A DNA stretch of 64,000 bases from Rhizobium sp. RU20A (GTDB lineage Bacteria; Pseudomonadota; Alphaproteobacteria; Rhizobiales; Rhizobiaceae). Location: NCBI RefSeq assembly GCF_900155885.1, contig NZ_FTMB01000006.1, positions 202,537 to 266,536 of the forward strand. The letters run 5' to 3'. Below, in pieces: positions 1 through 9,371 of this stretch. A model generated the notes under the pieces. That model searched no databases. It was not told where the DNA came from and saw only the letters and a program-made list of their open reading frames with translations. Both the position numbers and the translations under genes were made by a program. How positions within the stretch are numbered: position 1 is the stretch's first letter; every line of letters starts with the position of its first letter.

Positions 1-626
1 TCGCGCGGATCGACGGGGCCGGCCATCAGGGTAAGGGTTCGCGGCGTTGCCGGATGGTGGTCCTCCGACATCAGCGCCACCGCCGCCAGCGCCTGCACGC
101 AGGGCTGGCAGACTGCCAGCATGTGCCCGCCCGGCCCGATCTCCTCCTGGAAGCGGATGACGTAATCCACATATTCGTCCACGCCGAACCGTCCGGCCGT
201 GACAGAGACATCGCGCGCATTCACCCAGTCTGTGATGTAGACGTCGTGGTCGCGCAGGAGGGTGCGCACCGTGCCGGCCAGAAGCGTCGCGAAATGCCCG
301 GAGAGCGGGGCCACCACGAGCACGCGCGGGCGCGGCGTATCGATGTCGGCAACGAAGTGCAGCAACTGGCCAAAGGGCAGGTCGAGCACGACCTCGGTAC
401 TGATCGGCACGTCGCGATTGCCGATCAGCACGCTGGTGATGTGAAAGTCCGGCCGCACATGTGTGAATTCGAAGCGGGAGAGCATCTCCAGCGACGCCTC
501 GCTTTGGCGCGCCACAGCCGGACTGAACCCGTCAAGGAGAACGCTCGGCCAGCCCTTCATCCACCGCGCCCAGTCGCGCCAGGGCGCCACGAGATCATCC
601 TCGAACTGGTAGAGCTGATAGAGCAT
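1..626 (-). CDS. phaZ: Intracellular polyhydroxybutyrate depolymerase, C-terminus cut by window edge
   Basis: The minus-strand reading from the ATG at 626 begins MLYQLYQFEDDLVAPWRDWA and runs open to the left edge, giving 208 residues of a protein normally about 400 long. The opening matches the N-terminal region of PhaZ-type intracellular PHB depolymerases. The segment VCQPCVQALAAVA, near residue 175, fits the lipase-like box in which a cysteine replaces serine as nucleophile. The family hydrolyses stored polyhydroxybutyrate granules in the cytoplasm. The catalytic Asp and His would lie beyond the window. It is divergent from the GST gene to its right. The family call rests on remembered motifs, not a search. 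Confidence 0.8.
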   Translation of the reverse strand, partial: MLYQLYQFEDDLVAPWRDWARWMKGWPSVLLDGFSPAVARQSEASLEMLSRFEFTHVRPDFHITSVLIGNRDVPISTEVVLDLPFGQLLHFVADIDTPRPRVLVVAPLSGHFATLLAGTVRTLLRDHDVYITDWVNARDVSVTAGRFGVDEYVDYVIRFQEEIGPGGHMLAVCQPCVQALAAVALMSEDHHPATPRTLTLMAGPVDPR

Positions 627-846
627 TGCCGTCGCCTCGTGTCGATGAGTGGAATGATCTTTGCCGCGGTGCAAAAATGCTAGTGCAAAATCTTTCGCGA
701 TGCGAGAAGATTGTTTGCCGGACGCTTGGCGGCCTGCACGGCGGTGATCCGACCAGATGGCGTCGACGCTGGCAAGACGGAAGACGAGGGTGCATCATCG
801 CATCCGGCACAGGGCGATGCGCTGCGGGCAGGAGAGGGCAGGCGAG

Positions 847-1683
847 ATGGCAGACGGCAAGACGACGAAATCCGACACAGGCACCGCCCGGATCGCGGCA
901 CCGGCACCGGCACCGGCACTGGTCAAATCCCCCGCCAAGTCACGACCACCGGCGAAGACGCCCTCTGCCCGCAGGGCGGCGCCGGCGGATATCGCCACCG
1001 AAAAGTCGGACAAGGCCTTGGAAGGCTCGCAAAAGAGCGCCGCGCTGACGCTGTCATCGAAGAACTATTCTTCCTGGTCGCTGCGCGGCTGGCTGCTCTG
1101 CCGCATGGCCGGGCTCGATTTTACCGAGGTGATGATCGAGATCGACGATGATGCCCGCCAGGAACTCCTGCTGCTCTCGCCCTCCGTGCTCGTGCCGCGC
1201 CTCACCCACGGCGATGTCGTGGTCTGGGATACGCTGGCGATCGCCGAGTACCTCAACGAGACCTTCCCCGATGCCGGCCTCTGGCCGGAAGATCCGGCAG
1301 CCCGCGCGCTCTGCCGCGCCGTTGCCGGCGAAATGCATTCCGGCTTCCACAATCTGCGCTCGGCCCTGCCGATGAACCTCAAGGCCCGCCACGAGCGCTT
1401 CAAGATCTTTTCCGGCGCAAGGCCCGACGTCGAGCGCGTCAAGACCATCTGGACCGAGTGCCTGGACAGAAGCGGCGGCCCCTGGCTCTTCGGCGATCGC
1501 CCCACCGTCGCCGACGCCATGTATGCCCCGGTCTGCTCCCGCTTCCACACCTATGCCGTGGACCTGCCCGAAGCCCTCGAACGCTACGCCGCCCACATCC
1601 TCTCCTGGCCCCTCATGGCCGACTGGATCGCCGGGGCGCTTGCCGAGCCCGACGAGATCGTCGAGCTGGAGGTGGAGTTTTGA
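847..1683 (+). CDS. Glutathione S-transferase family protein with Ala/Pro-rich N-terminal extension
   Basis: This 278-residue protein carries a GST thioredoxin-like N-terminal domain from about residue 70 (LSSKNYSSWSLRGWLLC, then the VPRLTHGD and IAEYL elements that bind glutathione). An all-helical C-terminal domain follows (PWLFGDRPTVADAMYAPV). GSTs conjugate or reduce electrophiles with glutathione in the cytosol. The ATG at 847 is chosen because a GGCGAG stretch lies just upstream and the longer reading adds an unlikely Arg-rich leader. The first 65 or so residues are unusual: low-complexity Ala/Pro/Lys with a run of alternating PA, not part of the GST fold. The substrate is unknown. Confidence 0.85.
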   Translation: MADGKTTKSDTGTARIAAPAPAPALVKSPAKSRPPAKTPSARRAAPADIATEKSDKALEGSQKSAALTLSSKNYSSWSLRGWLLCRMAGLDFTEVMIEIDDDARQELLLLSPSVLVPRLTHGDVVVWDTLAIAEYLNETFPDAGLWPEDPAARALCRAVAGEMHSGFHNLRSALPMNLKARHERFKIFSGARPDVERVKTIWTECLDRSGGPWLFGDRPTVADAMYAPVCSRFHTYAVDLPEALERYAAHILSWPLMADWIAGALAEPDEIVELEVEF

Positions 1684-1763
1684 CGGACGCGCGGAACACC
1701 ACAGCCTCGCAATTATCATCTCCTTGCAAGACCCAGAGATAACGCCCCAGCGCTGCGGCAAGT

Positions 1764-2040
1764 ACCCACCCGCCCCTTGAGGGGGCGGGTCGGCGCGTGC
1801 GCCGGGGTGGGGTGACATCTGGGCAGGAGCCGAGCCACAGCTCAGCCATCTGGCAAGGCAGGGATCAAAGGTGGCGGTATGGCGCGAACGTTTCCTTGAT
1901 CGTCATGGCCGAGAGCACAATGCGACCGGGGTGAAATGAGGATTTCAGTCTGTCCGGTCGAACGGCGGCCAAAGTGAGCGTCGCAAGTCACCCCACCCGC
2001 CGCTTTGCGGCGACCTCCCCCTCAAGGGGAGGTAGGATTG
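1764..2040. repeat. Inverted-arm intergenic mosaic repeat
   Basis: Two GC-rich hairpin-forming arms, about 1764-1823 and 1987-2040, are approximate inverted copies of each other. Each contains a short hairpin built on CCCCTTGAGGGG-like or CCCCCTCAAGGGG cores, plus the shared word CACCCCACCC or its complement. About 165 bp of unrelated sequence lies between them. No gene is seen in 1684-2130. The form resembles REP/RIME-like elements of rhizobia, but the exact family is not identified. Confidence 0.6.
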
Positions 2041-2130
2041 CCGGGATGCCACCTCCCCCAAAACCCTCTGGCCTTTCCCCCTCTGTCACGGCAGGATGCA
2101 TCATCCCGCAGCACCGGACAGCGAAACGCC

Positions 2131-2325
2131 ATGTTTCTCAACACCGACAACCACAAGCCCCACTATTGGGGTGAAGAGCCGCCGAAAAAGCCGAAATATC
2201 CGGAGCTGACGCGCGGTCAGCAGAAAGTGCTGTTCGCCCTGATCGGCTTCAATCTGCTGCTCTTGCTGCTCGCCCCCATCGGCGGCGCGACGATCATTTC
2301 CGCGCTGGTGCATATGGCGGAGTAG
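2131..2325 (+). CDS. Small single-pass membrane protein, unknown function
   Basis: This 64-residue protein starts MFLNTDNHKPHYWGEEPPKK. It has a charged, Pro/Lys-rich cytoplasmic head followed by one strongly hydrophobic helix (VLFALIGFNLLLLLLAPIGG, about residues 34-53) and a short tail. It is not recognised beyond the general type of small rhizobial inner-membrane proteins. Codon use and the clean topology argue that it is real. No strong ribosome-binding site precedes the ATG. It converges on the EAL-domain gene to its right. Confidence 0.65.
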   Translation: MFLNTDNHKPHYWGEEPPKKPKYPELTRGQQKVLFALIGFNLLLLLLAPIGGATIISALVHMAE

Positions 2326-2395
2326 GGGCAGTCGGCGGAGTTTGGGCAGAGGGGGGGGTAAACCCACACACACCGCCGCCGGCCCCTTCAGCCCC

Positions 2396-5311
2396 TCACG
2401 CCCGCCTCATCAGCGGAAACCGCTCCTTGAGCAGCCGCCCGATGGATTCGGCGCCAATCGGCGGGCCGAAAAGGAAGCTCTGGCCGTAGTCGCAGCCCAT
2501 CTGGGCCAACTGCTGGGCGTCCTCTTCCGTCTCGATGCCCTCGGCCACCACCTGCATGTCGAGTTCGCGGGCCATGCTGACGACGTTGCGCAGCAGCACG
2601 GCGCGCTTGTCGGAGGGGTCCTTCACCAGCGCCTTGTCGATCTTGATCGTGTCGAAGGGGAAGCGGGTGAGGTAGGAGAGCGAGGAATAGCCGGTGCCGA
2701 AGTCGTCGAGCGCCAGCGTCAGGCCGGCATCCTTCAGCTTGGTGAGCACGAGGCGCGCCTGTTCCGGGTTCTCCATCACCACCGATTCCGTCAGCTCCAT
2801 CTTGATCCGGGCCGGGTCGCAGCGGTTCTTGGCAATGATGGCGCGCAGGTCCTCGCACAATTCGTTGGAGAGAAGCTGCGCGGAGGAGAGGTTGACGGAC
2901 ACGAAGATCGGCAGGGCCCCGGTCGCCAGTTGCCATTCGGCAAGATCGGAGGTCGCCTGTTCCAGCGCGAAGAGACCGAGCTGGTTGATGAGTTCGGAAT
3001 TCTCCGCAATCGGAATGAACTCGCTCGGGGAAATATTGCCGCGCTTGGGGTGATCCCAGCGCATCAGCGCCTCGAAACCGGCAATTTCCGCATCAGCAAG
3101 GCGCACGATTGGCTGGTAGGCCATCGACAGTTCCTTGCGCTCGATGGCGCGGCGCAGCTCCGCTTCGAGCTGCAGCCGGTCGGTGCCGGAGGTCCGGAAG
3201 GCGGGCCGGAAGGGCTCGACGCGATTGCCGCCCTGCTTCTTGGCGCGGAACATGGCAAGTTCCGCATCGTTGAGGAGCCCGGCCGCATTTTCCTGCTGGT
3301 CCACCCAGGAGACAAGGCCGATGGAGGCCGTCAGGTTGATTTCCTTGGCTCCGAAGGAAAGCGGCACCATGATCGCCTTGGAAACGGCATCGGCAAAATC
3401 CGCCACTTTGCCCGGCTCGCGCTCGGACATGAGGATCAGGCCGAACTGGTCGCCGCCAAGCCGCGCCAGCGTGTCCTGCGGGCGCAGCAGGCGGCGAAGA
3501 CGGCGTGTCAGCGCGATCAGGATATTGTCGCCGGCGGCGATGCCGAGCTGGTCGTTCACCGCCTTGTAGCGATCGATGTCGATGACGAGCACCGTCGGGC
3601 GGATCATGTTTGAGGTCGGGGCCAGCGACAGGATCGCCTGCAGACGATCAAGGAACACCTGCCGGTTCGGCAGGCCCGTCAGATTGTCGACCACCGCATT
3701 GTTGAGCAGTCGCTCCACCGAATTGCGCTGTTCGGTGATGTCGCCGATCGTGCCGACGCAGCGGATGATCTCGCCCGTTGCGGCCAGCACCGGCCGGGCG
3801 CGGATCGCCAGCCAGTGATAATGGCCGTCTTCGGCGCGGATGCGGAACTCGTGGTTCAGCCGTCCCCGGCGATGCTCCAGCAGCACGTCGAGCGTGGCGC
3901 GGAAGCGGTCGCGGTCGTCGGGGTGAAGGCGCGGCAGCCAGTTGCGGGCCGGCCCGTGCATGGTGCCGGGCGCAAGGCCGAGCTGCGCCGAAACATCCGG
4001 CATGGTGACGATGCGGTCGCGCGCCACGTCCCAGTCCCAGACCGTGTCGCCCGAGCCCGTCAGCGCCAGCGATTGCCGCTCCATGTCGGAGAACAGGCCC
4101 AGCTGGTAGGCGCCGCCGGCAAAGGCGTGTTGCATCACCGTAAAGCCGATGAGAAGCACGATCAGCACCAGCCCGCCGCCGAGCGCCGGCTGCACGATGT
4201 CGTTGGCGAGCTGCCCGGTGACCGTCATCCAGGCCCCGAACAGCCAGACGAGGATCAGCGCCCAGGCCGGCACCAGCAGGATGGCGCGGTCATAGCGCGA
4301 AAAGCCGAGATAGATGATGAGAATGAGGCCGACCGTGCCCGTCAGCGCGAAGGAAAGCCGCGCGATCCCGGCCGCGATGGCGGGGTCGTAGACCGCCACG
4401 CCGAAAAGCAGGCCGAGGCCAAGAACCCAGGCGAGGGTGGCGTAGGACAGGTGCTGGTGCCAGCGGTTGAGGTTGAGATAGGTGAAGAGGAAGACCACGA
4501 GGCCGGCGGCAAGGAACACCTCCGTGCCCGCCCGCCAGATCCGCTCGTCATCCGCCGTGACATGGATCAGCTTGGAAATGAAGCCGAAATCGACGCAGAT
4601 ATAGGCGAGCACCGCCCAGGCGAGCGCCGCCGTCGCCGGCAACATCGACGTGCCCTTGACGACGAAGAGAATGGTGAGGAACACCGCCAGCAGGCCGGCA
4701 ATGCCGAGCACGATGCCGCGATAGAGCGTGAAGGCGTTGACCGTATCCTTGTAGGCGTCCGGCTCCCACAGATAGATCTGCGGCAGCTCCGGCGACGCGA
4801 GTTCCGCCACGAAGGTAATGACGGAGCCGGGGTTGAGCGTGATGCGGAAGACATCCGCCTCCTCGCTCGGCTGCCGGTCCAGCGCAAAGCCCTCCGACGG
4901 GGTGATGGCGAGAATGCGCTGCGAGCCGAGATCGGGCCAGAAGAGCTTGGAATTGACGAGGCGGAAGTGGGGGGCGACGATGACGCGCTCCAGCTGCTCT
5001 TCCGAGACGTTGGCGAGCGCGAAGACGGCCCAGTCGCCGCGATGCTGGTCCGAGGAGGCGCGCACCTCGATGCGCCGCACGATGCCGTCCGTGCCGGGCG
5101 CGGTGGAGACCTGGAAGGCATCGCCGCGACCCGTATAGATTTCCGTCGTTGCCGTCAGGTCGAGCGCAGTGTCCTCGCGCGAAATCTTCACCGGCTCCAG
5201 CGCGAGCGCCGGCCCTGCGCCGAACAGCGCGAGCACGAAAAGAGCGGCGAGGATGCGGCCGAGCTGAGCCATCGGGCACGCGGCGGCTCGGCGTTTCAAA
5301 GCGTTCAACAC
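2396..5311 (-). CDS. Membrane sensor with PAS, degenerate GGDEF and intact EAL domains
   Basis: This 971-residue protein is a likely cyclic-di-GMP signalling enzyme in the inner membrane. In order it has a signal peptide ending GAGPALA, a periplasmic 7TMR-DISM-like sensor region, about seven membrane segments (residues 190-395), a PAS/PAC region (HPDDRDRFRATL...), a GGDEF domain, and a C-terminal EAL domain. The GGDEF active site reads GGDQF, so cyclase activity is doubtful. The EAL domain keeps FEALMRW, VSVNLS, ELTES and DDFGTGYSSL, consistent with an active phosphodiesterase. The GTG at 5311 is preferred because GGAAG lies 7 nt upstream and it sits 2 nt after the stop of the acetyltransferase gene, suggesting coupling. 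An ATG at 5272 is the alternative. Confidence 0.85.
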   Translation of the reverse strand: MLNALKRRAAACPMAQLGRILAALFVLALFGAGPALALEPVKISREDTALDLTATTEIYTGRGDAFQVSTAPGTDGIVRRIEVRASSDQHRGDWAVFALANVSEEQLERVIVAPHFRLVNSKLFWPDLGSQRILAITPSEGFALDRQPSEEADVFRITLNPGSVITFVAELASPELPQIYLWEPDAYKDTVNAFTLYRGIVLGIAGLLAVFLTILFVVKGTSMLPATAALAWAVLAYICVDFGFISKLIHVTADDERIWRAGTEVFLAAGLVVFLFTYLNLNRWHQHLSYATLAWVLGLGLLFGVAVYDPAIAAGIARLSFALTGTVGLILIIYLGFSRYDRAILLVPAWALILVWLFGAWMTVTGQLANDIVQPALGGGLVLIVLLIGFTVMQHAFAGGAYQLGLFSDMERQSLALTGSGDTVWDWDVARDRIVTMPDVSAQLGLAPGTMHGPARNWLPRLHPDDRDRFRATLDVLLEHRRGRLNHEFRIRAEDGHYHWLAIRARPVLAATGEIIRCVGTIGDITEQRNSVERLLNNAVVDNLTGLPNRQVFLDRLQAILSLAPTSNMIRPTVLVIDIDRYKAVNDQLGIAAGDNILIALTRRLRRLLRPQDTLARLGGDQFGLILMSEREPGKVADFADAVSKAIMVPLSFGAKEINLTASIGLVSWVDQQENAAGLLNDAELAMFRAKKQGGNRVEPFRPAFRTSGTDRLQLEAELRRAIERKELSMAYQPIVRLADAEIAGFEALMRWDHPKRGNISPSEFIPIAENSELINQLGLFALEQATSDLAEWQLATGALPIFVSVNLSSAQLLSNELCEDLRAIIAKNRCDPARIKMELTESVVMENPEQARLVLTKLKDAGLTLALDDFGTGYSSLSYLTRFPFDTIKIDKALVKDPSDKRAVLLRNVVSMARELDMQVVAEGIETEEDAQQLAQMGCDYGQSFLFGPPIGAESIGRLLKERFPLMRRA

Positions 5312-5313
5312 GA

Positions 5314-5925
5314 TTACACTTCCGTTGGACCATCGGGAGGCGCGAGCCGCGAAAACAGCAGGTGATCGCGCCATTGGCCGTTGATTTTCAGGTATTTCCG
5401 AAGGTAGCCTTCCTGCTCAAAACCGGCCTTTTCAAGGAGCCTCACGCTTCTGTCATTGTCCGGAATACAGGCCGCTTCGATCCGGTGCAACTGAAGGACC
5501 GAAAAGATGTAGGGGATGACAAGGCCAACGGCGGCGCTCATATGCCCGTGGCCGGCATGGCGCTCGCCCATCCAGTAGCCGATCATACAGGATTGCGCCG
5601 CCCCGCGCCGGATGTGGCCGATGGTGATGCCGCCCAGCAGCGCATCGCTCCGACGTGAAAACAACAGCAGCGCCACCGCCTGTCCGGCGGAAAACTCCTG
5701 TTCGCTGCGTGCCACCCGATCGCGGAAGGCGCCCTCCGTCAGATCCTCGGCGCGCCAGGCCGGCTCCCAGGGTTCGAGAAAGGCCCGGCTTTCGGAGCGT
5801 AAGCCCGTCCAGGCGCGGTAGTCGCCCACCACCGGCAGGCGCAGCAGATAGTCAGCATCGGCAATCGTCACGGTCTCCGGGGGCCGGGAGAGAAACCGGA
5901 ACATCGATCTCGCCATGCGTTTCAT
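5314..5925 (-). CDS. GNAT-family N-acetyltransferase, RimJ-like
   Basis: This protein of about 203 residues has the GNAT fold features of RimJ/RimL-type ribosomal-protein acetyltransferases. They include an N-terminal substrate region (SRAFLEPWEPAW), a GITIGHIRRG strand, a pyrophosphate-loop region (GERHAGHGHMSAAV) and a C-terminal NDRSVRLLEKAGFEQEG signature. The family transfers acetyl from acetyl-CoA to protein N-termini or small amines. The start at 5925 is chosen for the AGGGGAG just upstream; ATGs at 5916 and 5904 are possible. Its stop is 2 nt from the start of the EAL-domain gene. It follows the M16 peptidase gene on the same strand. Confidence 0.8.
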   Translation of the reverse strand: MKRMARSMFRFLSRPPETVTIADADYLLRLPVVGDYRAWTGLRSESRAFLEPWEPAWRAEDLTEGAFRDRVARSEQEFSAGQAVALLLFSRRSDALLGGITIGHIRRGAAQSCMIGYWMGERHAGHGHMSAAVGLVIPYIFSVLQLHRIEAACIPDNDRSVRLLEKAGFEQEGYLRKYLKINGQWRDHLLFSRLAPPDGPTEV

Positions 5926-6103
5926 TGCTCCCCTGCGACCCGAAAGACCGCTCCATGCCATCGCCCACGCGGGCGACCCGGCCATCAAATCAGACGCCAA
6001 ACGCCGCATCAAGCGGCGAGGGACAGGCGGGCGCGAGACGATCGCCTGCGCCGCGACGGCGCCGGGAGGAGGCACCGTCCTTCATGGTGGACAAGGCGAG
6101 GAC

Positions 6104-7402
6104 TCAGCTTGCCGCGCGCACCGGCGCGGGCTTCAGCGAAAGGCTCTCGGCCATCTGTGCGGTCGGCGCCAGAAGCTCCAGCGGGCCGATGGCCGAGAGC
6201 GTCGGGACCGTGTCGAAGAACAGCCGCCCGGCAAGATCGGTCAGCCGTTCTACGGTGATGCCGGACAGGCGCTCCATCAGTTCCTGGTTGGGAATGGTGC
6301 GGCCATAGAGCATCATCTGCCGGGCGATCTGGCCGGCGCGCGCCGCCGGGCTTTCCTGCCCCATCAGAAGCTGGGCGCGGATCTGGGCGCGGGCGCGCTC
6401 GATTTCCTGCTGCTCGATCCGGTCGGACGACTTTCGCAGCTCCTCGATGATGACGGGCATCAGTTCCGGCAGGTTTTCCCCACCGGTTGCGGCGTGGACG
6501 CCGAAGATGCCGGTGTCGGAAAAGCCCCAGTGGAAGGCATAGACGGAATAGCAAAGGCCGCGATGCTCGCGCACTTCCTGAAACAGGCGGGACGACATGC
6601 CGCCGCCGAGGATATTGGCAAGGATCTGCGAACAGTAGAAGTCCCGCGCGTGATAGGCCTTGCCCTCGAAGCCGAGCAGCACCTGCGCATCCATCAGGTC
6701 GCGCTCCTCGCGCGTCTCGCCGCCCGTGTAGAGGGCGGTCTCCAGGATCGGCGTCGCGCTCGGCTTGGTCGGGATGGAGGCGAACCGCTCTTCCACCTGC
6801 TTGACGAAGCTGTCGTGATCCACCGCGCCGGCCGCCACCACGAAGAGCCGGTCGGTCGTGTAGTTGCGGCCGAGATAGGCGCGAATCTGGTCGGGCGTGA
6901 AGGAATTGACCGTATCCGGCGTGCCGAGGATCGGCCGGCCGATCGTCTGGCCGCGGAAGGCGGTCTCGGCGAAGCGGTCGAAGACGACATCGTCGGGCAC
7001 ATCGTTGGCCGCGCCGATTTCCTGCAGGATGACGTGCTTTTCGCGCCGCAACTCTTCCTCGTCGAAGCTCGATTCGGTGAGGATGTCGGCGAGGATATCG
7101 ACCGCGAGCGGGACATGATCCTTCAGCACGCGGGCGTAATAGGAGGTGGTCTCGGTGGAGGTGGCGGCGTTGACCTCGCCGCCGACATTCTCGATTTCCT
7201 CGGCAATCTGCCGCGCCGTGCGCCGGGCCGTGCCCTTGAAGGCCATGTGCTCGAGGAGATGGGCGATGCCGTGTTCTTCGACCGTTTCGTTGCGCGATCC
7301 GGATTTGATCCACACGCCGAGTGCGACACTCTCCAGATGCGGCATGGTTTCCGTGACGACCGTCAGGCCGGACGTCAGCCGCGTGCACTCAACTTTCATC
7401 AT
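6104..7402 (-). CDS. M16-family zinc metallopeptidase, mitochondrial-processing-peptidase-like
   Basis: At 432 residues this has the usual length of the bacterial MPP-like M16 peptidases. The inverted zinc motif HLLEH occurs near residue 46, within GIAHLLEHMAFKGT, with the downstream glutamate region ENVGGEVNAATSTE. A C-terminal inactive-repeat half follows (LGFEGKAYHARDFY, MSSRLFQEVREHRGLCYSVYAF). The family degrades or processes peptides. It lies 32 nt downstream of thrC on the same strand, a pairing common in Rhizobiales. The start is either of two adjacent ATGs at 7402 and 7399. Confidence 0.9.
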   Translation of the reverse strand: MMKVECTRLTSGLTVVTETMPHLESVALGVWIKSGSRNETVEEHGIAHLLEHMAFKGTARRTARQIAEEIENVGGEVNAATSTETTSYYARVLKDHVPLAVDILADILTESSFDEEELRREKHVILQEIGAANDVPDDVVFDRFAETAFRGQTIGRPILGTPDTVNSFTPDQIRAYLGRNYTTDRLFVVAAGAVDHDSFVKQVEERFASIPTKPSATPILETALYTGGETREERDLMDAQVLLGFEGKAYHARDFYCSQILANILGGGMSSRLFQEVREHRGLCYSVYAFHWGFSDTGIFGVHAATGGENLPELMPVIIEELRKSSDRIEQQEIERARAQIRAQLLMGQESPAARAGQIARQMMLYGRTIPNQELMERLSGITVERLTDLAGRLFFDTVPTLSAIGPLELLAPTAQMAESLSLKPAPVRAAS

Positions 7403-7434
7403 CCGTCTTTCTGCGCTCTACTTCCGGCAACGCT

Positions 7435-8835
7435 CTACTTCCGGATGCGGGCGTGGTCGCCGACGTAAGCCTCGACGGTCTTCAGCTCGGGATCCAGGAT
7501 ATCGAAACGCTCCTCCCTGTCCATCAAGTCAGCAAGCCACGTCGGAAGCGCCGGGTCAATACCGGATGCGGATTTTACAGCCGCCGGGAACTTGGCCGGA
7601 TGCGCGGTTGCAAGCGTCACCATGGGCGAGCCCGCCTTCTCGTGCTTGGCAGCGACATGCACGCCGATGGCGGTGTGCGGGTCGAGCAGATAGCCGGTCT
7701 CGGCAAGCGTCGCGGCAATCGTCTTGGCCACGTCCTTCTCGCTGGCGCGGCCGGCACGGAACTCGCGGCGGATCGCCTTCAGCGCCTTTTCCTCGATCTC
7801 GAAGGCGCCGGACTGCTTCAGCCCGTCCATCGCGCGGCGCACCTTGGCGGGGTCGCGGTCATAGGCCTCGAACAGCAGCCGCTCGAAGTTGGAGGAGACG
7901 CCGATGTCCATGGAGGGGGACGTCGTCGCCTTCACGGCGCGCATCTCGTAGCGGCCGGTCTTCAGGGTGCGGGCGAGAATGTCGTTCTCGTTGGTCGCAA
8001 CCACCAGCTTGTCGATGGGCAGCCCCATCTTCTTGGCGACGTAACCGGCGAAAATGTCGCCAAAATTGCCCGTCGGAACCGTGAAGGAGATCTTCCGGTC
8101 CGGACCGCCGAGCGAAACGGCGGTGGTGAAGTAATAGACCACCTGCGCCATGATGCGCGCCCAGTTGATCGAGTTGACGCCCGACAGCGCCACCTGTTCG
8201 CGGAAGGGCGCATCGTTGAACATGGCTTTGACGAGGTTCTGGCAGTCGTCGAAATTGCCGTTGATGGCCACCGCATGCACGTTCGAGGCCGTCGAGGTCG
8301 TCATTTGCCGCTGCTGCACCGGCGAGACCTTGCCATGCGGGAAGAGGATGAAGATGTCGGTGCGCTCGCGCCCCGCAAAGGCGTCGATCGCCGCCCCGCC
8401 CGTATCGCCGGACGTGGCGCCGACGATGGTGGCGCGCTCGCCGCGCTCCGTCAGCACATGGTCCATGAGGCGGCCGAGCATCTGCATCGCCACGTCCTTG
8501 AAGGCGAGCGTCGTGCCGTGGAAGAGCTCCATGATGAAGCTGTTCGGCCCGGTCTGGACGAGCGGCACGACGGCCGGATGGCGGAAGGTCGCATAGGCCT
8601 CGTCGATCATGGCGCGCAGCGTCTCGCCCTTGATCTCGTCGCCGGTGAAGCGCGACATCACCGCAAAGGCGATCTCCTGATAGGACTGGCCGCGCATCGA
8701 CCGGATGTCCTTCTTCTTGAAGGTCGGCCATTCCTTGGGCACGTAAAGCCCGCCATCGCTGGCAAGCCCGGCCAGCAGCGCATCGGAAAAGCCGAGCGAG
8801 GGGGCCTCGCCCCGGGTGGAAACATAGGTCACCAT
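7435..8835 (-). CDS. thrC: Threonine synthase
   Basis: This 466-residue pyridoxal-phosphate enzyme converts O-phosphohomoserine to threonine. The N-terminal signature YVSTRGEAPSLGFSDALL is typical. The PLP lysine sits in TTLAFKDVAMQ, and the phosphate/PLP loop reads ATSGDTGGAAIDAF. TVPTGNFGDIFAGYVAK completes the family pattern. The ATG at 8835 is chosen because AAGGA lies 9 nt upstream and the protein then starts where homologues do; an ATG at 8850 would add five residues. It heads the minus-strand group thrC, M16 peptidase, GNAT, EAL protein. Confidence 0.95.
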   Translation of the reverse strand: MVTYVSTRGEAPSLGFSDALLAGLASDGGLYVPKEWPTFKKKDIRSMRGQSYQEIAFAVMSRFTGDEIKGETLRAMIDEAYATFRHPAVVPLVQTGPNSFIMELFHGTTLAFKDVAMQMLGRLMDHVLTERGERATIVGATSGDTGGAAIDAFAGRERTDIFILFPHGKVSPVQQRQMTTSTASNVHAVAINGNFDDCQNLVKAMFNDAPFREQVALSGVNSINWARIMAQVVYYFTTAVSLGGPDRKISFTVPTGNFGDIFAGYVAKKMGLPIDKLVVATNENDILARTLKTGRYEMRAVKATTSPSMDIGVSSNFERLLFEAYDRDPAKVRRAMDGLKQSGAFEIEEKALKAIRREFRAGRASEKDVAKTIAATLAETGYLLDPHTAIGVHVAAKHEKAGSPMVTLATAHPAKFPAAVKSASGIDPALPTWLADLMDREERFDILDPELKTVEAYVGDHARIRK

Positions 8836-9371
8836 CGTCCTGTCCTTCATCCTGCGGGCCTCGCGCCCCGGGCGCCGCCGTCATCCTTGCGCGCCGCCGC
8901 CTTTCCTATCCCGCTCCGCAGCGAAAGGGCCGTCTCTTTGCGTCAGGCACTGGCAAAGCCGGGCAGGGGGCAGGAAAACTTCGCGGCACGCCAACCGTAT
9001 GGCTGGGTACGGCCAATCACCAAAACCGTGTCGTGCCTAACGCAACCGTCGGGAAAAGAAAACAGCTTTCACGGCACGCAGGCCCTGCCGCCAAAGACTG
9101 GCCGGCGCCGCGGCGGGGAGCGAAAGGCATCGGACGATGTCGATGCAATTGTTGCAGGAAGCCCCGTTCCGGTTTTCAAATTTATGCAGTAGGGTGCCGC
9201 CCGAAAGTGCCGACCGCAGGCGGGATCACCGCTCCGCGCTGCCGGCAGGCACAGGATTTGAACGACGGATGGCCTGCCGGGGATGCCCGCAAGCTGCCCG
9301 GCGCTATCGGCCATGAGGGCCGGAGAAAAACGGTTCCCGGTAAGACCGGGCGAGTGGGGAGTGTCAGTCGC
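8836..9371. other. Intergenic region without a recognisable gene
   Basis: This roughly 535-bp stretch separates the divergent thrC and lipoprotein genes. Open readings here lack ribosome-binding sites and plausible protein composition. It presumably holds both promoters, but no clear -35/-10 pair or riboswitch-like structure could be picked out by eye. Confidence 0.5.

Noticed and set aside
3815..5365. Plus-strand frame (516 codons) opposite the EAL-domain gene
   Set aside because: His/Arg-rich translation typical of antisense shadows; the minus strand carries signal peptide, membrane helices and catalytic motifs.
8836..9371. Riboswitch or leader peptide upstream of thrC
   Set aside because: No threonine/isoleucine-rich leader frame or recognisable attenuator was seen.
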